A program made the position numbers and the translations under genes. The notes beneath the pieces were generated by a model, which saw nothing but the letters and a program-made list of their open reading frames with translations, searched no databases and was not told the origin of the DNA. Positions 1 through 6,665 of a DNA stretch of 48,860 bases are shown piece by piece (within the stretch, counting starts at the first letter, position 1; each line of letters opens with the position of its first letter). The stretch is from Verrucomicrobiaceae bacterium UBA1938. GTDB lineage: Bacteria; Verrucomicrobiota; Verrucomicrobiia; Verrucomicrobiales; Verrucomicrobiaceae. Location of the stretch: contig DDFC01000015.1 in the NCBI GenBank assembly GCA_002336895.1, positions 1-48,860 of the forward strand, given 5' to 3'.

Positions 1-161
1 CCGTATTCAACTGTTTATGGTATAAGCAGGAAAAGAGGCGATTTTGATGCTCTCGTTTTCCTTGTCACGTCACTACTCTTCAGCCTGCGGTGCTCCGCAG
101 GCTGGGCAGGCGAAAACAGTGGAGCAAGAGGGCATGAGGCTACAGTATTTTTGAAATCGCC
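1..161. other. Intergenic start of window with hairpin
   Basis: No gene is supported here. The stretch lies downstream of the minus-strand FtsK-like gene. It contains a perfect 10-base inverted repeat with a 4-base loop at 81-104, listed separately. No T-run follows the hairpin on the minus strand, so it is not a standard intrinsic terminator. Confidence 0.6.
81..104. repeat. Perfect palindromic hairpin, 10-base arms
   Basis: The arms are CAGCCTGCGG and CCGCAGGCTG around a TGCT loop. The core CCTGCGGAGC on the minus strand recurs in the loop of the palindromic insertion at 8840-8935, so it may belong to a dispersed repeat family. It could also serve as a 3' end structure for the FtsK-like operon. 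The assignment is uncertain. Confidence 0.5.
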
Positions 162-3100
162 TTACTGCAGCGCGGCCAGTGTCTCGTCCACCCAGGCGGG
201 GTCTGGGAGGGCGAAGGGGCGGAAGGTTTCGAGGCGGGACTCGTGCTCGCTGTAGAAGAGGGCGCGGTGGAGGCCGAGGCCGCCGGCCTTGGGGGAGTCG
301 ATGAGGCTGGCGGAGTCGTTGGCGCTCATCTGGAAGAGGATGCGCATGCCGAGCTCGCTGACGGCCTTGCGGCTGAGGGAGCGGTTGACGTTGTTGAGAG
401 TGTCGATGCTGGTGATGAGATGGACGCCGACGGGCGGGCCTTCGGAGATGATCTCGTTGAGCTGATTTCCGGGCTTGGGGGAGTCGTCTCCACCGAAGGA
501 GAAGTCCTCCTCGTAGCGGAGCTTGCGGAACTTCTGCAGGCCGTGGATGAAGAGGAATATGGGGGGATCCCCTGCACTGCCTTCATCACTGCGGCGCTTC
601 ATCTCGGCGTGGATTTCGGCGATGAAGTCGGGGGCCTCGTGGCCCTGGGAGATGCGGGCGCGGCCCTGGGCGATCTTTTCAAAGAACTCAAAGTCCGGCG
701 TGCCTGAGAGCGCGCTGTGAATGAGGTAGAAATGAGGCGCCTGGGAACGTGGGTGCTGTGCGGCGAGCGCGAGGATACCGAGGCCCATGATGGAGGCGAC
801 GGCTTCGTCGTTCTGCCCGACGAGGAGGAGGTGACGGCCGCTCTGGCGGGGGAAGATGGCCTCGGTGGGGCCTTTGATGGCATTGGGCATGCCGAGCCAG
901 CATCCGGGGTCTGCGGGGGCTTTGACCGGCGGGGTGGCGAGGGCGGCGGCGAGGAGGGTGTTGTCCCGGACGTCGGCAGGCATGTTTCCTTCGAAGACGA
1001 TGGGCCTGTGGGAGCTGAAGCCGTGGCTTTTGGAAAACTCGGAGACTTTGGCGAGGTTGGCGTCGCGTTCTTCGTCGGTGAGCCAGACGACCTGGAAGGG
1101 GCTGTTTCCCTCGACGGCACCGGCGGCGTCATTGTAGATGCCTTCCCCGGGACGGGAGAGGAGGCGGGGCGCGGTGTTGGTGTCGTCCATGATGAGGGCG
1201 GCGTCGGCCTCATTGCACTGCAGGGCGATGCGGATGACCATCTGGCCGAGAGTGGTGCGCGCGAGGGTGTAGGCACCGCCGAGGGTCTGGGAGCCGAGGA
1301 AGACGTGGATGCCGAAGGCACGGCCCTGACGCACGATGCGGTCCAGCAGGAGGGATGCGCCCTGGGCGACGGCGTCGTCTTCGACGAAGTATTCCTGGAA
1401 CTCGTCGATGATGAGCATGGAGCGCGGCATGGGCTCGGCGCCGGGGGTGCGCTTGTAACCGGCAAGGTCCTGGGCACCGGCCTTGCGGAAGATTTCACCA
1501 CGGCGGCGGAGCTCTTCATCGATGCGCTGGAGGACGCTGAGGGCGAACTCGCGGTCGCTCTCGATGGCGATGACCTTCGCATGCGGGAGCTTGGCGTCGG
1601 CGTAGCATTTGAACTCGACGCCTTTTTTGAAGTCGATGAGGTAGAACTCGACCTCGTCCGGGCTGCAGGTGAGGGCGAGGTTGGTGATGATGATGTGGAG
1701 GAGGGTGGACTTGCCGGACCCGGTCTTACCTGCGAGGAGGGCGTGCTGGCGGGTGCCTTTGCCGATGGCGAGGTACTGGAGCTTGGTGGCGCCGGTGCGG
1801 CCGATGGCGATGCGGAGCTCGCTTGTGGTGGTTTCGGACCAGAGCTCCTTGGGGGTGACGACGCTGAAGGGGACCTGGACGCGGTTGGAGTCGATGCTGG
1901 ACTGGCCGATCTGGTGGGCGAGATCCGCAGCGATGGCGTCTGCCGGCGGGGGGTCGAGCTCGACGGACTTGACGCTGCCGAAGGAGACGACGCCTTTGTC
2001 CCGGACGATGCGGACGCAGTTTTTGCGCAGGTCTTCTGCGCTGAGGCCTTCTGGGAGAGGCTGGCGGCGGTCCCAGTGGATGAGGACGAAGACGCCGCAG
2101 CGGGCGCCGCTCATGACGATGCTTTTGAGACGCGCCATGGTGGTCTCACTGAAGCCGGCGGGAAGTCCGGCGATGACGAGGAAGTGGTATTTTTCCGCGA
2201 CGCTGCCGGCCTGCTCATTGTACTCGGTGATGGTGGCGTACTCATTGCGCAGGTACATCTGGATGACCTTTTCGACGTGCTCGTTGAGCTCGATGAGGCG
2301 CTCTTCGATGTGCTCGCGCTGGGTCCAGATGCGGCGGTTGATGAGGGCGGGCTCGTAGTCTGCGAGGTGCATGAGGCCGGCGAAATTCTGGCCGAGGCCG
2401 ACGGCATCGATGATGGTGAAGTGCACCTTTCCAGGAGGGGCCTGGGTGAAGAGGCGGAAGATGACGTTGTTCATCACGTCAGAGACCCACTTGCCGCCGT
2501 CGTCGTCTGTTTCGATGAGGAGGCTGCCCTCCTGCGGAACGGCGAGAGCCAGGGGGAGGGAGATGCGCTCGTGGCCCTGAAGATTGAAGGGCGCCTCCTT
2601 GGCGAGGAGTGCGGCGGGGGTGGTGAAGTCGAGATTCAAAGCGCCGAAGCGGAGGGCGTCCGGGAACTTTGCATGAGGCTGGTAGTCGGTGCTCCAAGGC
2701 ACGAGGTGTGAGGCGGCCTCCCGCTGGATCTCATCCACAGAGGCGAGCATGGGCGGGATTTGCTGATTCCACTCGGTCTGGAGCGCGGCCCAGCGCTGGT
2801 GCGCGGCGGCCTGCATGGACTGCATGGTGTGGGAGTGCTTGTCCTCAAGCTGCTGACGCTGCTGGACGAGAGGAGCGGCGACCTGGGCGATGGCGGCGGC
2901 CTTCTGGACCTCGAAGCGCTTGATGTTGCGGGTGCGGAGGCGCTCATTGCGCTCCAGGCATGCGGGGAGCTGGACGGCGAGGCGGCGCTGCATGGCCTTG
3001 CGATATTTTTCGGCCACGTCGTCTGCGAGGTTCCAGTCTGCGGTGACCTGGGCGTCAACGCGCTCAAACTCCTCCCGGATGTGTGCTGCGGCGGCATCTT

Positions 3101-3806
3101 TGGCGGCATGGAGCTCGATGAGGCATTTCTCATAGTCGAGCACGGCGGCGCTGAGCTCCTGGAGGTCGATGCGGGGCTTGGAGAACATTTTGAACATGCC
3201 GCCGCCTTTGCCTGCGGCGAGCTGCTCTTCGAGATGCTGGGCGTGGCCCTCGATGTCTGCGATGCGGGAGGGGATGTCCTCCATGGTGAGGCTGGTGTCG
3301 GGAGCAGGATCGGTTTTGCGGCCGAGGCGCTCTCCGGCGGCCTTGAGGACGGCAAGGAGGCGGTCCTTGGCGGCAGTGAGGCGGTGGAGGAGGGAGTCTG
3401 CGCTGTGCTCCAGCTGCTGGAGGCCGCGTTTGCGCATGCCGTCTGCATGGACGCGACGCATCTGCAGGCGGCCGAGCCAGCGCTCGCGCTCCTTCTGCGT
3501 CATGGCGGGGAGGTCCCGGCGGATGCGGTCTTCGTAGCGCTTGAAGGAGGTGATGCGTGCGTCGTGCCGGACATGGATGGTCCTGGCGTAGTCGTCCCAC
3601 TGCGCGGCGGATGAGTTGACGACGGAGGCGTAGCTGGCGTCGAAGTCCTCGATCTGCTGGATATGCTGCTGCTCGGTGGTGTAGCGGCGTGAGCGGGTTT
3701 CCCGGGAGATCTGCTCGCTGCGCTGGGCGAAGTCGGCAATGGAGTCGCGCAGGGAGTTGTGGAGGGAGAGGATGCGCGAGGCGCGGAGGTCAGGGGAGCT
3801 GTTCAC
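162..3806 (-). CDS. FtsK/SpoIIIE-type ATPase, EccC/EssC-like, of a type VII-like secretion module
   Basis: A 1214-residue P-loop ATPase. Residues 1-360 are mostly charged helical, coiled-coil-like sequence. Three ATPase-like regions follow. The first (about 420-620) has no usable P-loop. The second is intact, with Walker A GKTGSGKST at 693-701, the FtsK family signature IDFKKGVEF near 724-732, and Walker B MLIIDE at 797-802. The third (about 960-1200) has a degenerate P-loop (VGQNDEAV near 997) and a degenerate Walker B (IFLFIHG). Serial ATPase domains next to a WXG100 gene recall EccC/EssC of type VII secretion; a plain chromosome translocase would carry N-terminal membrane helices and a gamma domain, which are not seen. 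The start is GTG and overlaps the upstream 66-residue gene by 17 bases, suggesting coupled translation. The motor role is inferred; the ATPase family is secure. Confidence 0.85.
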   Translation of the reverse strand: MNSSPDLRASRILSLHNSLRDSIADFAQRSEQISRETRSRRYTTEQQHIQQIEDFDASYASVVNSSAAQWDDYARTIHVRHDARITSFKRYEDRIRRDLPAMTQKERERWLGRLQMRRVHADGMRKRGLQQLEHSADSLLHRLTAAKDRLLAVLKAAGERLGRKTDPAPDTSLTMEDIPSRIADIEGHAQHLEEQLAAGKGGGMFKMFSKPRIDLQELSAAVLDYEKCLIELHAAKDAAAAHIREEFERVDAQVTADWNLADDVAEKYRKAMQRRLAVQLPACLERNERLRTRNIKRFEVQKAAAIAQVAAPLVQQRQQLEDKHSHTMQSMQAAAHQRWAALQTEWNQQIPPMLASVDEIQREAASHLVPWSTDYQPHAKFPDALRFGALNLDFTTPAALLAKEAPFNLQGHERISLPLALAVPQEGSLLIETDDDGGKWVSDVMNNVIFRLFTQAPPGKVHFTIIDAVGLGQNFAGLMHLADYEPALINRRIWTQREHIEERLIELNEHVEKVIQMYLRNEYATITEYNEQAGSVAEKYHFLVIAGLPAGFSETTMARLKSIVMSGARCGVFVLIHWDRRQPLPEGLSAEDLRKNCVRIVRDKGVVSFGSVKSVELDPPPADAIAADLAHQIGQSSIDSNRVQVPFSVVTPKELWSETTTSELRIAIGRTGATKLQYLAIGKGTRQHALLAGKTGSGKSTLLHIIITNLALTCSPDEVEFYLIDFKKGVEFKCYADAKLPHAKVIAIESDREFALSVLQRIDEELRRRGEIFRKAGAQDLAGYKRTPGAEPMPRSMLIIDEFQEYFVEDDAVAQGASLLLDRIVRQGRAFGIHVFLGSQTLGGAYTLARTTLGQMVIRIALQCNEADAALIMDDTNTAPRLLSRPGEGIYNDAAGAVEGNSPFQVVWLTDEERDANLAKVSEFSKSHGFSSHRPIVFEGNMPADVRDNTLLAAALATPPVKAPADPGCWLGMPNAIKGPTEAIFPRQSGRHLLLVGQNDEAVASIMGLGILALAAQHPRSQAPHFYLIHSALSGTPDFEFFEKIAQGRARISQGHEAPDFIAEIHAEMKRRSDEGSAGDPPIFLFIHGLQKFRKLRYEEDFSFGGDDSPKPGNQLNEIISEGPPVGVHLITSIDTLNNVNRSLSRKAVSELGMRILFQMSANDSASLIDSPKAGGLGLHRALFYSEHESRLETFRPFALPDPAWVDETLAALQ

Positions 3807-3990
3807 AGTCTTTGCGAATCTTGCGGAGCAGGTTTTCGAGTTCGTTGATCATGGCGCTGGTCTTGGTGATGAGACCAGGCAGGGGCTCCAGATATTGTTT
3901 TTCAAACTCCAGGGCTTTGGCATCGCGCCAGCGAGTTTTGGTGGCATGCCAGCGCTCGGAGAGTTCGCGGGCGTTTTGGACGAGATTCAT
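3790..3990 (-). CDS. Small helical protein of the WXG100-FtsK operon
   Basis: A 66-residue, charged, all-helical-looking protein with no signal peptide or membrane segment. It sits between the 165-residue coiled-coil gene (23-base gap upstream) and the FtsK-like gene (overlap downstream), all on one strand, so it is almost certainly co-transcribed and translationally coupled to the ATPase. It has no family signature I recognise. Its size and helical character would suit a small chaperone or a second WXG100-like partner, but no W-x-G motif is present (the single Trp pairs are in RWHATKTRW). Function unknown. Confidence 0.65.
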   Translation of the reverse strand: MNLVQNARELSERWHATKTRWRDAKALEFEKQYLEPLPGLITKTSAMINELENLLRKIRKDCEQLP

Positions 3991-4013
3991 GATGCAGCAA
4001 AAAAATGGGGGGT

Positions 4014-4511
4014 TCAGGAAGCAGAACTGGCCGGAGGCGGAGTAGTTTCGTTGTAGGCTTCGAGAATTTTCTGGATTTCGACCAAATAGGCGACGGCGTT
4101 GGCGAGATCGGTCTCCAGGAAGTCGCGCAGGGAGTCGGCCTTGCGTGCGAGAGGGTCCACGGTGCGGTCAAAGTCCCGCGCCCAAGCCTTGGTGCGCTCG
4201 GCCTTGGCCTGTGCCTCCTCGAGAGCGGCGCGGGCCTTGCGCACGGCCATCTGCTGGGAGGCGGGGTTGTCCACAAAATCGGACATGCGCGCGCTCATGA
4301 GCTCCTGCTGGGCCTGGTCGAGCTTTCTCTGGCGAGCGCGGACCTGGGCGGCCCAGTAGGAGGGCTGCTCTGTCTGGAGCCAGGCGCGAGTCCGTCTGAC
4401 GCTGTCCTGAACGGTGTCGAGGGTCTGGCGCGTCTTGCTGATGAAGACGATCAGCGCGGTGCGGAACTCCTCGATGGAGTCGAGATTGGAGATACGTGCC
4501 TGGTCGGCCAT
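4014..4511 (-). CDS. Coiled-coil protein of the WXG100-FtsK operon
   Basis: A 165-residue protein, starting MADQARISNL. The central part (about 70-130) is rich in Ala, Glu, Lys and Arg with heptad-like spacing, indicating a long helical hairpin or coiled coil; the tail is short and Pro/Ser-rich. No signal peptide or membrane helix is visible. It lies 28 bases after the WXG100-like gene and 23 bases before the 66-residue gene. The overall look (long helices, about 165 residues) is compatible with a larger helical-hairpin substrate or adaptor of the secretion ATPase, but no named family is recognised. Confidence 0.7.
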   Translation of the reverse strand: MADQARISNLDSIEEFRTALIVFISKTRQTLDTVQDSVRRTRAWLQTEQPSYWAAQVRARQRKLDQAQQELMSARMSDFVDNPASQQMAVRKARAALEEAQAKAERTKAWARDFDRTVDPLARKADSLRDFLETDLANAVAYLVEIQKILEAYNETTPPPASSAS

Positions 4512-4539
4512 GGGGAGAGGGGGAGAGAGGCCGGGGAGC

Positions 4540-4812
4540 TCAACGCTGATTGAGATAGTCCTCGATGCGCTGGGCTTTGCGCAGGAGGAAGGGCGTGTGC
4601 TGCTCGGACATCTCGATGAAGTGCTTGATGGCCTTCATGGTGGTGGCGAACTCGGCGGCGAACTTTTCGTGCTCGGCGTCCTGCCAGGTCTCGCCGAGGG
4701 AGGTGAAGCGGCTGTGCAGGGAGGCTGAGCGCTGCTGCATCTCTGTATTGAAACGTTTCAGCTCCTGCGCAAAACGCCGGACCTCCTCGGGATTCATGAT
4801 TGCCTGGGCCAT
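4540..4812 (-). CDS. WXG100-like (ESAT-6-type) small protein
   Basis: A 90-residue protein with two amphipathic helices flanking a turn at LGETWQDAEHEKF, the position of the W-x-G turn in WXG100 proteins. Here the third residue is Asp (W43-Q44-D45), a variant turn. There is no signal peptide, as usual for the family, and no evident C-terminal YxxxD/E export signal. The start is either ATG at 4812 (MAQAIMNPEE) or ATG at 4797 (MNPEEV); neither has a strong ribosome-binding site and 4812 is given here. It is the first gene of the minus-strand operon that ends in the FtsK-like ATPase, which is the context expected for a WXG100 export substrate or partner. Confidence 0.75.
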   Translation of the reverse strand: MAQAIMNPEEVRRFAQELKRFNTEMQQRSASLHSRFTSLGETWQDAEHEKFAAEFATTMKAIKHFIEMSEQHTPFLLRKAQRIEDYLNQR

Positions 4813-5019
4813 GGCTGAATGATGAATGGCGAAATGGCGAATGACGAGTGTTTTCGCGATGAAATTTGGATGAGCACACAGCCATCCCCTGCCCTTCGTG
4901 GTTCTGAGAGAGCGTGCGAAATAATCTCGACAGACAGCAGGCGAACGAGATAAAATGCGCTTTCGAAATATACGTGCCACAACCACCGCTTTGACGCTCT
5001 TGCATCCAGCGCTCGTGCA

Positions 5020-5736
5020 ATGAAGCTCCCACGCCAAGACACCATCTCCGCCTTTGAAAAGCCATCCGTGAGGAACTGGCTGGTGGTGTTTCTCTGCGGG
5101 TTTCTGACGGTGTGCATCATCAGCCCGGTGGTGTATGCGCTGCTGTGGCTGGCGCAGGGTGCGGCCGGGGTGATGAAAGTGGCACTGCCTGCAGCGCTGC
5201 CGGATGTGCCGCTGCCTTTCGCGGTGCGCCTGACGCTGCTGGCTGCGGCGGGATTTGGCGCGGTGCTGGCAACGCTGATGGTGGTGGAGCTGGCGAGACG
5301 AAAGCAGCAGGAGTTTCACGTGAAAGGGCAACACCAGGTGTTTGGTGAGTTTGAACACTCGCCTTATTTCAAGCGGTGGAGGGCAGCCCCTGTGCTGCCC
5401 AGCGGAGGAAGCGTGCGGCTGGAGAGCCGGGGCGCAGGTCCGACAGAAGCGCAGGCAGCGGTGTGGCAGCAGTTCATCGCCAGATACGAGAGTCTGAACC
5501 ACAAGGTAACGCGGGCACTGCTGACGCCGCCACACCCGCTGGAGGGATGCAGCTCCATCACGCTGACTCCGGATTCGATCAGCTTTTCAGAAGACGGGCA
5601 CGTGCATCTGGGGTTCCACTTTAAGACGACGCCGGAGGCCTTCTGGAACTCCGAAGTGGAGGAGCCGATTCCGGTGGCGGTCTTCAGTCCGGAACTGGAA
5701 CTGGAACGGACTGAATGGATCTCTCCGAAGAGCTGA
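5020..5736 (+). CDS. Membrane-anchored protein, paralogue A of a tandem pair
   Basis: A 238-residue protein with two hydrophobic helices close to the N-terminus (about 24-50 and 65-95) and a soluble C-terminal region of about 140 residues. It shares with the next gene the opening (SWL/NWLV, VCGF/LCGFLT), the block HPLEGC...TLTP, and the ending LELERTEW. No domain family is recognised. It is transcribed divergently from the WXG100 operon across a 207-base gap and is followed by an intrinsic terminator at 5761-5784, so it is probably monocistronic. A link with the secretion-like operon is positional only. Confidence 0.8.
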   Translation: MKLPRQDTISAFEKPSVRNWLVVFLCGFLTVCIISPVVYALLWLAQGAAGVMKVALPAALPDVPLPFAVRLTLLAAAGFGAVLATLMVVELARRKQQEFHVKGQHQVFGEFEHSPYFKRWRAAPVLPSGGSVRLESRGAGPTEAQAAVWQQFIARYESLNHKVTRALLTPPHPLEGCSSITLTPDSISFSEDGHVHLGFHFKTTPEAFWNSEVEEPIPVAVFSPELELERTEWISPKS

Positions 5737-5760
5737 GCAAATAAATCGGAATGCGCTTTC

Positions 5761-5784
5761 GCCCGGAGCCGAGCGGGCTTTTTT
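5761..5784 (+). terminator. Intrinsic terminator after paralogue A
   Basis: A short GC stem (GCCCG / CGGGC) is followed directly by six T residues on the plus strand, 24 bases after the stop codon of the gene ending at 5736. Confidence 0.7.
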
Positions 5785-5945
5785 AAGTCTGCAAGCAAAG
5801 CAGGAACGTACCAGAAAGAGGTCCAACCAAATGACCGCCGCCCCAAGGAAAAACTCAACATAATTCCGTCCGCAGAGTCTCTGTCCCACCCCACCTTTGA
5901 CGTCGGGGCAGTGAATGATGAAGCCCCATCTGGACCACCCCATCA

Positions 5946-6665
5946 ATGAAGTTTTTCAAATACGACACCACCTCTGAACTGGCGCGGCCAGGCCTCAAGA
6001 GCTGGCTGGTCATTTTTGTGTGCGGCTTTCTGACTGCATGCATCATCGCTCTAGTCCTGTTCATCGTCGTCTGGCTGGTGGCCCTAGCCTACATGATGTG
6101 GAAAGGGGCGGCGGTCTCCCCCTTTGAGAACGTGACCATGAGCGCCGCCATGATCATCATCCTGAAGGCGGCCTCCGTCGTTGGGGCGCTGGTGGCCACA
6201 GTGCTGATGCTGGAGCTGCTGAGGCGCAGCCGGCAGGAGGGGCACGTGTGCGGGAGCCACGCTGTGATCGGAGACTTCAAGCACCGCCCCTTTTATAAGA
6301 CGTGGCACGCCGAGCCCCTGCTGCCCACTGGAAACCCGGTGCGGCTGAGCGGCTACGGCAGCCACCCGTCTGATGCCCAGTCGGCGCTGTGGCAGCAGTT
6401 TATCTCACAGTTTGAGAGCCTCATGAGCAGTGCTGAGAAGTCCCTGCTGAGCGAGCCCCACCCGCTGCAAGGGTGCGAGCGAGTGACGCTGACCCCGAGC
6501 GGGATCACCCTGGCGCTGGATGGAGGACTGCACGTGGGCTTTGAGTACACGACGGTGCCGGAGAATTACGGGGTGTCTGAGTCCGAGCCGCTGCCGTACC
6601 CGACGGCGAGCTTTACCCCGACGCTGGAGCTGAAGAGCACGGAGTGGCTGAACAACTACGACTAG
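5946..6665 (+). CDS. Membrane-anchored protein, paralogue B of a tandem pair
   Basis: A 239-residue protein, clearly homologous along its whole length to the gene at 5020-5736: same start pattern (MKFFKYDTTSELARPGLKSW), two N-terminal membrane helices, HPLQGCERVTLTPSGI in the same place and LELKSTEW at the end. The soluble part is predicted to be on one side of the membrane, anchored by the two helices. The pair probably arose by tandem duplication and has diverged considerably. The gene converges with the PSCyt1 gene and overlaps its end by four bases. Function unknown. Confidence 0.8.
   Translation: MKFFKYDTTSELARPGLKSWLVIFVCGFLTACIIALVLFIVVWLVALAYMMWKGAAVSPFENVTMSAAMIIILKAASVVGALVATVLMLELLRRSRQEGHVCGSHAVIGDFKHRPFYKTWHAEPLLPTGNPVRLSGYGSHPSDAQSALWQQFISQFESLMSSAEKSLLSEPHPLQGCERVTLTPSGITLALDGGLHVGFEYTTVPENYGVSESEPLPYPTASFTPTLELKSTEWLNNYD

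Noticed and set aside
717..2711. Long plus-strand open frame of 664 codons opposite the FtsK-like gene
   Set aside because: It is an antisense shadow of a GC-rich gene: acidic, Gly/Val/Ala-biased translation with no domain, while the minus strand gives a clear FtsK protein.
4540..5535. 331-codon minus frame extending upstream of the WXG100-like gene
   Set aside because: The upstream part is the antisense of the gene at 5020-5736 and is low-complexity; only the last 90 codons are protein-like.
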